DNA from: Neckera pumila | Lineage: Eukaryota > Streptophyta > Bryopsida > Hypnales > Neckeraceae | NCBI GenBank assembly: GCA_963969595.1 | Contig: OZ018408.1 | Coordinates: 29,140,108-29,204,107, forward strand | Direction: 5' to 3' | Length of the DNA: 64,000 bases | The notes under the pieces: generated by a model | The model's input: only the letters and a program-made list of their open reading frames with translations | The model's database searches: none | Told to the model about the DNA's origin: nothing | Translations under genes and position numbers: made by a program | Shown here: one piece after another, positions 46,842 through 57,553 of the stretch | Numbering within the stretch: the stretch's first letter is position 1 | Layout of the letters: each line of letters starts with the position of its first letter

Positions 46842-47763
46842 CCCCTAAAGGCCCAAGGCCTTTTTTCTGCCAAAAAACACCCAAAACTGCCATTTTTTAG
46901 CAAAGAGTGAAGAAAAAATTAAAAACGTTTTTTTGCACATCTAACCATAGGATCTTACACCTAACTAGTATAAGAATGTGTGGAAAAAATTTCAGAATTT
47001 TTGACCGCATAGATTGCAAGATATCTGCGTTTAAAGTGAAAAAAACAAGGTTTTCAGCACATTGTGGGATTGGATTTTTTGACTTTGAACATTTTTAGCT
47101 TAATATTTTGCAATACAGAGTTTTGAGCTTTAAATGTTTATAGTGGAGAATTGAATTAAAAATCTACCAAAAAAAAAAAAAATTCAAAAAAACTTAATTT
47201 TCATTTTAAAAAAAATTGTTAAGTAGAATCAAGTATGAGATAGAAGGAAAATCTAAAATATTCATATATTTTAGATGGAATTAAAATGCACTAATTCCAA
47301 TGGTGAGATTGTTCTAGCAAGTAAATTGAACCATGCCAAAAAAAAAATTTGAAAAATATGAAAAATTTCATTAAAAAATGAGTCCTACAAGTTATTTTTT
47401 TCAAAAAGATGCTCTAACTGCCCAAAAAACAAGAATGTCCATAACTTTCTCATAACATATCCAAATGAAATGAATCAAAGCTTTCCAGATAGAAAAAAAT
47501 ATAATCTATGGGAAAAAAAATTTGAAAAAAAAAAATTATTCTTTGCAAAATTTTTTTTGCTGCCCGCTCTCCCTTGTTTTGAGCTTATTTGGGCATAACT
47601 TTTTTTCCCGGGCACCAATTGAAAAGAAAATTATACTCCCACAAAGCTTATCAGTTTTTCTATCTTCTAAAAAATTTTCAAAAAATCAGGACAAAATTTT
47701 AGCCCGTAGGTACCTGCCCGAAATCCCACTTGTCCGTTGAACGAACACTTGGGCCTTTAGGGG
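46842..47763 (+). mobile_element. TTAA-flanked MITE, 922 bp, reference copy
   Basis: TTAA, then CCCCTAAAGGCCCAAG; the right end is the exact inverse CTTGGGCCTTTAGGGG (16 of 16), then TTAA. TTAA duplication with CCC-starting ends is the signature of piggyBac elements. Non-coding: no transposase domain is seen in either strand. Confidence 0.92.
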
Positions 47764-47851
47764 TTAACTAGGGCTAACAAGTGTATATAAGCCCAAGGGC
47801 TTTTACCTTCAATTCATCTCCTGATTTACAGTTGATCAGTCATTGTGTTAA

Positions 47852-48769
47852 CCCCTAAAGGACCATTGTCCCTTTGGGGGACAAATGGGATTTTGGGCAA
47901 GTACCTATAGGCTGAATTTTTGTTGTAATTTTCTGAACTTTTTTCGGAGATAGTAAAACTAATAATCTTTGTGAAAATATAATTTTTTTTTCAATCGGTG
48001 CCCGGGAAAAAAAGTTATGCCCAAATAAGCTCAAAACAGGGGAGAGTGGGCAGCAACAAAAATTTGCAAATTTTTTTTTTTTTTTTAAATTTTTTTTCCT
48101 TATAGATTATATTTTTTTCTATTTGGGAAGCTTTGATTGATTTCATTTGGATTTTTTATGAGAAAGTTACGGACAATCTTGTTTTTTGGGCAATTAGAGC
48201 ATCTTCTTGAAAAAAATAACTTGTAGGATTCATTTTGGAATGCAATTTTTGCAATTTTTCAAAAAAAAAAGTTCCACATGGTTTATTTTTTCTGCTAAAA
48301 CAATCTCACCATTGGGATTAGTGCATTTTATTTCCATCTAAAAGATATTAATATTTTAGCTTTTCCTTCTATCTTGTACCTACTTCTACTTAACAATTTT
48401 TTTAAGATGAAAAGTAAGTTTTTTTGAGTTCATTTTTTTTCCCTAGACTCTCAAATCAGTCCTCTACTAGAAAAATTTAAAGCTCAAACTCTGTAGAGCA
48501 AAAAATTTAAGTTAAAAATGTTCAAAGTCAAAAAATCTAGTCATGCAATGTGCTGAAAAGTTTGTTTTTTTCACTTCAAACGCAGATATCTTGCAATCTG
48601 TTAGGTAAAAAATTCTGAAATTTTTTCCATACATTCTCATACTAGTTAGGTATAAGATCCTACGGTTAAATGTGCAAAAATAACAATTTTTAATTTTTTT
48701 TACTCTTTGCTCTAGAAATGGCAGTTTTGAGAGTTTTTTGGCAGAAAAATGGCCTTGGTCCTTTAGGGG
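47852..48769 (-). mobile_element. TTAA-flanked MITE, 918 bp, opposite orientation
   Basis: TTAA (47848-47851), CCCCTAAAGGACCA; right end TGGTCCTTTAGGGG, TTAA (48770-48773). It is the reverse complement of the copy at 46842 along its whole length, with many differences. The site is the same TTAA that the CACTA-type MITE used in the 5' LTR. Confidence 0.92.
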
Positions 48770-49698
48770 TTAAGCACAATCATTTCTATAATAACATGGC
48801 TAGGAGAGGACGTACCCAGAGCTCGGATTTGGTCACTTTCCTATGATTCTACAGCGTGGAGGTCTAGTACAGCAGGAAATTCCGATGGTCACGCCTGTGG
48901 TGAAACTCTCATTCAGGAAATGGTTTTGTTCGCAAAAATTGGCCAGAAGGGATGCCCGCTTCTATTTGTGTGTCACAGTCTTGAAGGATTGATGGCAAAA
49001 GAAATTGTGGTTCTTGCTCATGACAAGTTTGGCACTAATGAAAAATACAAGAAGTTTCTGGAGAGTATAGCAGGGTACCTGCTCTACTCTACGCCACATG
49101 ACGGATCCCACATGGCTGATTTATTCAGCAAAATACCCAACAAAGGGAAAATGGTCTCTAGGCTGGAAGTGATCAATGACGGCATTGGTGGGCTGCATTC
49201 AGATTTTGAGCGAATTGGCAGAGAACACTATGCCAATCGTTGGCTGTACTTCGCTATTGGGGATGCTCATCGGACCATAGTGCCGTATGTAAGTACCTTT
49301 AACAACACACCCAGGGGCTGACTTGGGTTTGTAGAATCTTCTTGCATGGTTGCTTTTCTCGTTTTGGTGGTTTAATGGTGCATGGCAATAATTATATGAG
49401 TTTTCTTTTTTTGTTCTCGCAGACTGGAATGAGAGTGAGAGTCGTTGAGGAGGCTTCAGCACGACATGGGTATACATCGTTCATTACTGTGCAAGCTGAT
49501 CACTTTGGAGTGTGCAAGCCTAAAGAAAAAGCAAGTAGCAGCTACCTTGCACTGGTGAATCTCATTGAGGATGTGGTGGGTGACAAGCCTACTCCTCAGA
49601 CTAACAATGACAATGAAGTTCACCCGGAAACGAGGGAGCTCAAATTTGAAGTGACTGTTGCTGCGAACAAACATTGTTATCGGGGAGAATTCAAGTAG

Positions 49699-51153
49699 TG
49701 AGAAATGTGTAGATGTTCTGTACATTGCCAACTGAAAGTCAATGTACATGAGGACTACCACAGTGATTTATCGATGTTTGCAGCTGCAAAACTTCAGACC
49801 TGATGGCTTCATTGAAGACTTAGCCACTTAGGAAGATTTATTGGCTCTCCACAAAAGCAGGTAGTCTTTGCATTGACAAAAGCTGCATTTTACAGTGAAT
49901 TTGATTAGATCTCACTCAAAAAGTGAGCCAACCCTATAAGGGAATGAGTGTAAGCTAAGGTGGCACAGCAGGGCTAGGTTTTTTTTGAGAAGCTATGACA
50001 GTCGTATTTCTATTCCATGATTTAAGGGCAAAATCCTTTAACATTGTCACTATGGGTTCTGTGAACGAAGGAGGATTATTATTTGCATACATTACACAAA
50101 TGGTAGAATTTAATGTCAATACAGTAATTTATAATGATATTTGATCCTTCCGAATCCCAGCGCCGTCGCTAGGCTGGTGACGTCTCTCTCTGCCCGTGTC
50201 CGACGGGGAAGAGTAAGTTACAACTTGATCGACGGGGCCTCGATCGGTGCTCTTGTCCGTGCAGCTGCCCGTTCGATCGGGTGCCGTAACTCGACAATGT
50301 GGTCGACCTTTTCCTGCCGTCCTCTTAACCATCCTAAATAGTACATGCATTGTCGAGCGTAATTTAGTTAGTTAACGATCTAGGCACCGTCCCAAGGGGT
50401 AATTAACCGTTACTCTTCTCCTGGCATCGATTGAACTTCTTCGCTGCTGAAAGATGCATAATTCTGGCATGATGACACGTCAACTACTACGAATTTCCTC
50501 TTGCACATTCGAAATCAAAATGGTTCATATACCAATTATTTAATTACGAAGTATGAGAAAATATATCCATACAAATCGAACAAAGTAAAACCAACGCAAC
50601 TGAGCCGCATTTCCAGACACGATCGATCTATCGCCAACGGCGATTCAGTCGCGCTAGTTACCTGATCGAGTGGATGAAATCATTGTATATTGGATCACAA
50701 TAGGCAAACCATCCACTGGTTGGATGATGAATGTCGTGAAAAGAGCACTTCATCCAAACGATATTTGTTGAGGTAACTTCAAGAATTCTTTTAATATTTA
50801 CATTAATGGAAGAAGAAAGAAAGCTCTCCTGCTGTGCCTCTGGACGCAATCACTTTCCCTCACGTACGACGCGACACTATGCATGCTACAGCCCTCCGCT
50901 AGCTCGATCTTTGCCCAGTTGCAGCGATCATTTAACTCTAATCACTTAGAAGTTCCTGACCACTTACAGCGAGTGTAAATCACCCATTAGGGCAACCTTT
51001 CTCTCATTGAGGCATCCTGGCCTAGCTCTCCCAGGGCTCACTCTGCACTAGCTGCAGGTCTCCTCTGCATCTCGCCACCAACAGGAATACTGTGAGGGCC
51101 CCGAGCTTGCTCATACCTGGTTCAGTCTGTGATCAAGAGTTAGCGAGCCCACC
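49699..51153. other. 3' flank of the SERAC1-like gene and GC-richer intergenic DNA
   Basis: 49699-50130 is probably the 3' untranslated region and flank. From about 50140 the GC content rises (GACGTCTCTCTCTGCCCGTG). Short frames on both strands at 50129-50350 overlap each other and show no domain. 50885-51150 is probably the promoter or leader of the next gene. No TATA box is obvious. Confidence 0.4.
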
Positions 51154-51976
51154 ATGGCGTACTTGAAGATGAAGCCCGCGATGATGGTGCTTCTAATGGC
51201 CGTGTCTGTCATGCTTACCGTCAGCGAAGTCGCGGCGATGTCGAGCAACAGGAGCCCACCGAATCACAGCCCTAGAGGATCAACCCCACCTCATGGCGGA
51301 AGCCCTCATCACCACAGCCCTCCGTCCTACCCCGGTCACGATCCTCCCAATGGTGCGTAATTTATTTGTAAAATAAGTTGTTGATTCTGATCATATTATT
51401 CACTGCATCCAGTGGTTTGCCCTGAAAGGAATCGCACAGACGGCGCTAGCTAGCTTGGATCAGCGTGAGGTCAATGCTGAGCGCAGGGACGCTCACGCGA
51501 ATAACTTATCATGATTCTAGGGGATGGATTGTGTCTCAGCCTTTTAGCGGATATTTCGTTAAAATGGCAATAATCCAGGCACTTTTAGGTTTAGACCATG
51601 TGTCTGAAATCTAAACCAGTCCTGGAAAATGAATGAAAAAATGGCTCGCCATTTTAACGAAATATCCGTTCTTTGCTTATCTCCTATTTGTGTCTGGAAG
51701 CGAAACTCAATGCTCACTAGCTTGGTTGATTGATTGTTAGGGTGTGGGGATCGAGTTCAATTCTATTGAGTTTTTGATTCGCAAGCTCCATACTAAGCAA
51801 ACTGGAAATCAACAATTCAATAGCTTGACATCCTTGCGTCTGCAGCGGACTGCAAGAAGATGGGCGGCATGTGCGGCAACCCTAAGAGCGTTGTAGTACT
51901 CTTCCTTGTAAGATGGCACAAGGAATGGGAGCTAATGACAGATTTCTTCCTTCCCGTGGAGCATCTTTGCGACTAA
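51154..51976 (+). CDS. Candidate small secreted His/Pro-rich protein, two exons
   Basis: Exon 1 (51154-51352) starts MAYLKMKPAMMVLLMAVSVM, a signal peptide with a clear hydrophobic core and Ala-rich cleavage area (SEVAAM, about residues 24-29). It continues as a low-complexity segment of His, Pro, Ser and Gly (NRSPPNHSPRGSTPPHGGSP). A donor at 51353 (GTGCGT) and an acceptor TCTGCAG before 51846 give an in-phase join, NADCKKMGGMCGNPKSV, to a stop at 51974-51976; total 109 residues. Without splicing the frame ends at 51358. A second donor-like GTAAGA inside exon 2 (51908) means the 3' end may differ. I do not recognise the family. Higher GC and no transposon signs suggest a real gene. Confidence 0.5.
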
Positions 51977-52588
51977 AATTAGCATCTAAATAGCCCCTTA
52001 CGATTATACTGATGCCTCATATAGCACGCCTTATAGACTGAGGTATTTCATAAGCGTACCGAATGCCACAGTTCGTTTGCGAGACTTCCGAAAGTAAGCT
52101 CACTAATCCCAGTAATCTGTGAGGAAATTATCAGTCTGTCTGCAGGCGAGGACAGAGATGATGTTGCATCACAATGTCGAAGTCTTTCTCATGTATACGA
52201 ACTAGTATGAAAATTTGGTCCCGACGGAGACCAGAATTGACCTAATTATTACTTGTCGTTACCGGAGATATTTTATTGGCTCTCTAAGCAACAAGTCCAC
52301 TGACTTGATGAGGCTTTTGTGTTATTGACACTGAGAAGTTTTGAAGAAGACCTCTAGTTTTACGTAGTTGAAAGTAGTACCTGGAATGGGATGCTTGGTC
52401 GAACGAAGTTGTAGTTTTTATAATTATTGACTCACCAGAATCAGTGGTACTTGAGTATGAAGAATTCCAATCGACAATTTCGTTAAATTGGCGACATTAC
52501 ACGTACAAACCAAATATATGTTCACAAAACACTAATTTCAGGCCGCAAACTAGGACAGGTATAGATTTTGGTTTCAAGCCGTACCTCA
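51977..52588. other. Intergenic, nothing recognised
   Basis: There is no supported frame. A ~30-bp inverted pair ATATTTCGTTAAAATGGC / GCCATTTTAACGAAATAT lies earlier, at about 51549 and 51647 in the intron of the preceding gene. Confidence 0.4.
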
Positions 52589-53284
52589 TCAGTCCACTGC
52601 GTAAATCTGCGGTTCAAATTCGGACACCCTTGCGCGGCTGCAGTCTGCTGGATACAATTGTCGTTTCTTGAATGCACAAAATCGTGAGAGGATTGGTGAT
52701 CGATCCGCAGGGGGCGCTACAGGCTCTTCGACTTTGCTGAATTGCTGAGTCTCCTGGATTATGACGTCGGTCCCTTCTGCTTGATTCAGATTCCTGCTCC
52801 CTTGACATTCTCGAACATCTCCCCCTCTCGCAGAGTTCGCAATTGGAGATGTACGTGATCTTTGCCGTGCAGAGTGCGAGTGAGAGATGCCCGGTGCAGT
52901 ACGGAATGTGCAGTCCACCGGGGATGGGCCAAGCGCACACCAAGGCAACTTGCCAAGAGTACACACGAAGATGAGAAACAGGTAGTGGAGCTCAAACCCT
53001 ACCCGGGAGTGGTACATTGAATGCATTAAGGAAAAGGCAACGCCATACGTACAGGAATAAGAAAACGAGCAACGCGGGCTTGATGTGGTTGCTGTGGACA
53101 ACTGGGGAGTAGAGCTTGAGATGTACACCAGCATGCTCCATTCCATGGAAATTTCATCCATGTGCTGCTGCCTGCCATCACAAAACCACAAAAGGTCAGC
53201 GGGGTTCAGACCTTCCCGCAATACAGAACCTGAATGAAGTCCAATCATCAACAAAGAAACATTGAGAACCCCAAGTTTGATCAA
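52589..53284 (-). CDS. Doubtful open frame, 231 codons, unrecognised
   Basis: This is one of the longest uninterrupted frames outside the transposons. It starts MIKLGVLNVSLLMIGLHSGS, includes a Ser/Thr-rich stretch and a hydrophobic one (YLFLIFVCTLG), and ends SEFEPQIYAVD. A second minus-strand frame of 116 codons overlaps it (52614-52964, with CELCERGRCSRM), and neither has a family I know. Composition is not clearly protein-like. It could be an exon of an unrecognised gene, or chance. Confidence 0.2.
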   Translation of the reverse strand: MIKLGVLNVSLLMIGLHSGSVLREGLNPADLLWFCDGRQQHMDEISMEWSMLVYISSSTPQLSTATTSSPRCSFSYSCTYGVAFSLMHSMYHSRVGFELHYLFLIFVCTLGKLPWCALGPSPVDCTFRTAPGISHSHSARQRSRTSPIANSARGGDVRECQGSRNLNQAEGTDVIIQETQQFSKVEEPVAPPADRSPILSRFCAFKKRQLYPADCSRARVSEFEPQIYAVD

Positions 53285-54356
53285 TCCCGTGGCAAATGAT
53301 GAGTAACAAGAGAATAAGTTGATTTTTTTTCAAGGATGGTGGAACATGCAGCAATCCATACATTCAACACAGTGCTATTTCCAAAGTGGAGTAGCTAGAT
53401 GGATGATGAGTGTACCATTGAATCCTTCAATGTGCATGTCTACATTCACCAGTGAACTAATTTCATACATTGTTGAATGCACGATGAAGTAGACTATGGA
53501 GGAGCCAATGGAAACATTAATTCAAACACACCAGCTGTTGCAGGACCATAACCTCATCATGTAGGTCAATCAATGACGAACAATGATGGTACTTATGAGG
53601 ATTGAAAAGTGCCATTGAGTTCAATCTAATGTCAACTTACCTACCTCAGGAGATGGGTAACACAGCAACGAAGGTTGACAACTTCACACAAAATCTGCAA
53701 TCATTCATTCCCATATATTCCCTATAGAAGCGCTTCGCCATTGATGTTGATAATATACTGTAGCACATGCACCTTCAACAAATCCCCATTGTAAAATTCA
53801 TCTCATCTCATGAAGTCTGAAACCCACCACTGAAGTCTCAAATGAGAGGGACTCCACTGCAGAAATGAAAGGGGAGAAGGCGCAGTCACTACATTCAAAG
53901 AGCAGTGCAAAAGCATGTTGGACCATACCCTCATCATTTACGTACGTACGTCAATCCATGACGAACAACGATTGTAGTTACAAATGAATGATTGAAAATT
54001 GAAGAGGCCATATTTTCAAATTCAACTCGGCCATTACCTACTGGCCTCAGGGAGATACATGCTCAAATACATGTTAAGAGTAATTTGGGATTCTTACCAA
54101 AAAGGAAAGTCATAATGAATTAATGACATTTCATCTTTTTGTATTTGAATTCAAAATCATTTATAAATAAAGTAAAAAAGTAAAACAACAACAATATAAC
54201 TGTATAGTTTGAATGTTAACATATGGAGCTTGCAATTGTCCTCGCAGTTAGAGGCGTACTGGGCAATAATTCATTAAATTTTTTAATTTGTCCTAATTTT
54301 TAAAATAAATTGAAACAAAATTGCAAGGCTTTAATTAATAGTCTAAATCAAATATT
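53285..54356. repeat. Intergenic with a diverged direct duplication
   Basis: 53540-53665 and 53921-54055 share GGACCATAnCCTCATCAT, GTCAATCnATGACGAACAA and TACCTnCCTCAGG blocks about 380 bp apart. The second contains a CGTACGTACGT run. Confidence 0.6.
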
Positions 54357-54420
54357 AATCATTTAAAAAATTCTCAGCCCTCCGGAGGGCCGCTCCGCAG
54401 TGACCAAACCAATCTATTAA
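54357..54420. repeat. Left end of a CATTAGAG-family MITE
   Basis: AGCCCTCCGGAGGGCCGCTC and GCAGTGACCAAACCAATCTA match the left part of 37818-38124 up to its TTAA, where the next element begins. The right part is not found on the far side. Confidence 0.65.
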
Positions 54421-55311
54421 CCTCTAAAGTCCCAAGGTATTTTTCTGTCAAAATCAACTCAAAATTGCTAGTTTTGCTGCGTTCATCTAAGAAAAGAGAA
54501 GAAATAATTTTCTTTAGAATCTAACCATAGACTCTTGTACTTAACTTATCTCAGATCATGTGGTAAAAATTTCATAAAGTTTAATCGTACAAATTTGAAG
54601 ATATAAGCATTCAAAGTTGAAAGATTTTGATTTTTTGAACACTGATTTGTAATTTCAGATGACTTTGACCGCCATTTGTAAAAAAAAATTGCACTACAGA
54701 CTTTGAATTTAATTTTTTTTATGCTGAGTAATTGAGTTGAAAATCTTGGGAAAAAAATTAAAAAAAAATACACTTGCTTTTCATTCTTTAAAAAATTGTT
54801 AAGTAGAAGTAGCTCCAAGATTGAAAGAAAAACTAAATTGTCAATAGCTCTAAGATGGGAATAATACAGTATAATTCCAATGGTGAGATTGTTTTAGCAA
54901 GCAAACTTAGCCTTGTCAAACAATCTTTTTTGAAAAATTGTGAAAATTGCATTCAAAAATGAGTCCTACAAGTTATTTTTTCAAGAAGATGCTTTAATTG
55001 CCTGAAAAATAAGATTGTCCATAACTTTCACATAAACAAATCCAAATGGAATGAATCAATGCTTCCCATATAGATAAAAACACAATCTACAAAAAAATAA
55101 TTTTTAAACTTTTTTGTGTGAGAAGATTTCTGCCCACCGCATCCAAACAATAGACCTTTTATGCCATAACTTTTGCTCCCGAGCACCGATTGAATGAAAA
55201 TCAAGTATATTTTTCAAAAATTTTAAAAATTATATTCCCATTAAGCTAATGTATTTATCTATCTTCACAAAAAAATTCAGAAAATAATGATGAATAATGG
55301 GACTTTAGGGG
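54421..55311 (+). mobile_element. TTAA-flanked MITE, 891 bp
   Basis: TTAA (54417-54420), CCTCTAAAGTCCCAAGG; right end GGGACTTTAGGGG, TTAA (55312-55315). Same orientation and block order as 46842. Non-coding. Confidence 0.88.
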
Positions 55312-55579
55312 TTAATCACCTGAAAATTAGTAGGGGCATATAGCTGTAGTGCATTGTTAGAGTGTGAATTTTGCAAAAGATGTCAGGACTCCACTAATGA
55401 AGTATAGTAGAAGTCTGTTTATTATTCAACTGCATGAGCATACAAGGTGATTAATTGGAAATTTAATCAAATTCAATGAAACTAAGAAATATGAAGAGAT
55501 TTTCAAGCTAGTTGCTAAAAATTAGAGAATTCTTACATTCCCAACTAGCTTCTAAAGCCACTTAGTTTAAGGTGTTTGA

Positions 55580-56057
55580 AGATGAGAAGAGAAGCTCCTT
55601 GTGTACACATGCGGTGATAGGAGGTAGAACAATCCATGTGGGATATGTAAATTAGAATTGTAGTTTCTCAACCGCTCATAGTTAAATTTAAAATAATAAT
55701 TGTGTTAAAACGAAAATTTCATACCTCATTTAAGCATAGTAGAATGAATTTTTTGGAAAAATTTTGAACCAAAGAAAGTTGAATTATCAAGCTAGTTTTC
55801 ATCTCCGAAAATCCGTTAGAAGTTTAGAGCCTCCATTAAAAAGTTATGGATAAAATTAGGAGAAGGTATTTTAAAATGTCAAAGAAAATCTCCCTTTCAA
55901 CCCCTTTTAGAATTTTGTGTATAAATTTTTACTAAATACTTGAAATCTCAAACGGATTTTTGGAGATGAAAATTAGCTTGATTTCCCAACTTTGTTCTGT
56001 TCAAAGTTTTTTGAAAAAATTCATTCTACTATGCCTAAATGAGGTCTAAAATTCCTG
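55580..56057. mobile_element. Foldback element, right arm truncated
   Basis: GTGTACACATGCGGTGATAG to AAATGAGGTCTAAAATTCC follows the element at 11178-11786 through its centre. The last ~130 bp of the right arm are missing. Confidence 0.8.
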
Positions 56058-57106
56058 TTTTTCTATTTTGAAAATTAAAAAGAGAGTTTTTATCGTGAAA
56101 CTTTTTCTTTCTCTTCTATTTTTTTTGTTTCTTTTACTTTTCAAAATCATATTTAAATGCAATCTTACTTCACTTATTATAATTATTTATTATTATATAC
56201 TTTTAGTTTTAAATTGATGTTTTTTAAGTTGATGATTAGTTGTTCCATCAACTGATCTAAGGTGGGTACCCCCATTATGGCGCAGTGCCTTAAAGTGCAC
56301 CCTAGATTAAGCCCTTAAATGGTGTAGTTATCTACTAAAAACTGTCAGTGAATGAATATGGTGGTTCATCAAAGAACCATTGGCCATTTTGGTATTGATG
56401 ACATGCTTCTAAGCTCACATCACATGTTAATTTATTTCTTTGACAAGGTAATCAATATTTTCTCTTCTTCAAAATACATGGACAATTCCCATTGATTACT
56501 GACAAGTTTTTCTATTGCTTGTTGGTTACTATTTTTATTTTATTTTCATTGTTTTAAACACAATTGCAACTCCATTTCTTTTCATTCTGACACCTTGGGA
56601 GGGGAACTTTGTGCATGTGACTGCTAATTTTTAGTGCAGCCTATGAGTGTTTTTGAATACTCTACTTCCAAAACTTTGTATCCCTATTGTGCTCTCATAT
56701 TTGTCAAAACCTGAATTTTTTTACTGCATTTCTTCCTTTTCTACACATCTCTTTATAATCCCGTACTCACTACTGTCTACTTAGCCTTCAAATTACTCAT
56801 GGCCCAATTTGTGGCGCTTTTGGGTGTACCCACCTTAAGCTTGTTGAGGACAATTGATGCATTGCAGCGTCAAACTGCAAGATATGTTGTGCTTGCACCG
56901 ACTTTGCTTTGGAAATCAGTTTGCAAGGCACGTTGAGAGTAGAGTGGAGCATCTCTTTGCAATCAAAGATTCAAATTGATCTGGAATCAGCTTGACAGTG
57001 GAGGATCGAGGTAAGAACATGAATTCAGGAGCCCTAAGTGGTAGCAATTCTAGAAGAAACTCTGATTGATCATGTAAGAGTGCTCTTGTTGACCTCTGTT
57101 TATTAA
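56058..57106. other. Intergenic, nothing recognised
   Basis: There is a pyrimidine-rich stretch (CTTTTTCTTTCTCTTC, 56100). No supported gene. Confidence 0.4.
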
Positions 57107-57553
57107 CCTTTAAGATTCCAGTGGGACAAAAATTGTTACTTTCCATCTACTGCATAGGAACTGAAAGGGATTGTTTAGGTAGCCTCACAAAACATAACAA
57201 AATGTATCTATAGTTCAAAAAATGATCACAGTTCAAGAATAAAAAAAAGTAAAGTAAAGGTCTCCAAAAATCACTATGATTAGAATTTAACATTTTGAAC
57301 TTAGAAGGAAAATATTCTTGCAAAAATCTTGAATATTCAATCTATAATTGGTTTTAGAAGGCATTTTCAATTTTTCAGTTTCAAAAATTATTGAAAAATA
57401 CTAGTTTGTGTATTAGTTGACCTAGCCATGTGGATATGATCTACGGATTATATTTTACAACTATAGTTTGAAAGTCATCATTATATTTTTCTTCTAAGTT
57501 GCATTTGATAATACATCTTTCCAATTTTAGAAATCTAGACTCCTCTCTAAGCC
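57107..57553. mobile_element. TTAA-family MITE, 568-bp subfamily, right end lost
   Basis: TTAA (57103-57106), CCTTTAAGATTCC. The interior matches 32989-33556 to AATTTTAGAAATCTAGAC, after which the GGTCCTTTAGGGG end is gone. Confidence 0.75.

Larger units (their letters stand above)
40906..48790 (+). mobile_element. Ty1/copia LTR retrotransposon inserted in the SERAC1-like gene
   Basis: 5' LTR 40906-41287, primer site 41288, gag-pol 41467-46078, purine-rich tract GAGAGGAGG (46741), 3' LTR 46750-48790. ATAAC flanks both sides (40901-40905 and 48791-48795). Integrase lies before RT, the Ty1/copia order. Without three nested transposons it is about 5.85 kb and its LTRs about 180 bp. The LTRs differ at roughly one base in ten by eye, so the insertion is old. 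Several stops and shifts, and Asn for Asp in the RT active site, show it is dead. Confidence 0.93.
46750..48790 (+). repeat. 3' LTR of the copia element with two nested MITEs
   Basis: Pieces 46750-46841, 47764-47851 and 48770-48790 together match the 5' LTR. Both interruptions are at TTAA. A short TTAACTAGGG repeat at the first site is present twice, once more than in the 5' LTR. Confidence 0.9.
39719..49698 (+). pseudogene. SERAC1-like alpha/beta hydrolase gene, interrupted by a copia element
   Basis: SERAC1-like proteins are serine hydrolases (human SERAC1 acts in phosphatidylglycerol remodelling at the mitochondrion-ER contact). Coding pieces: 39719-39802 (MASWWRNLATGEADG..., 28 codons, donor GTAAAT); 40736-40905 (acceptor TTTTGCAG; VEIVFIHGLQLFDYWDAFWK); 48796-49288 (WLGEDVPRARIWSLSYDS, FVCHSLEGLMAKEIVV, LLYSTPHDGSHMADL, donor GTAAGT); and 49423-49698 (acceptor CTCGCAG; HFGVCKPKEKASSSYLALV, stop TAG). 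Pieces two and three are one exon, open and in phase if the copia element and one ATAAC copy are ignored. The nucleophile elbow reads C-H-S-L-E-G where the family has S-L-G-G. Coding is otherwise open, so the insertion is the main damage. The start is chosen because the pseudogene copy at 57702 begins the same way. Confidence 0.85.

Noticed and set aside
46842..47763. Assigning the TTAA family to Harbinger (TTA) or mariner (TA)
   Set aside because: TTAA is complete on both sides in nearly all copies. A 3-bp duplication would not be identical on the two sides, and a TA duplication would leave the outer T and A free to vary, which they do not.
50129..50350. GC-rich frames on both strands
   Set aside because: They overlap, lack domains, splice context and leader, and cannot be told apart from chance in GC-rich DNA.
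52600..52660. GGTTCAAATTCGG resembling a tRNA T-loop
   Set aside because: The flanking bases do not pair into a 5-bp T-stem, and no acceptor or anticodon arm is present upstream.
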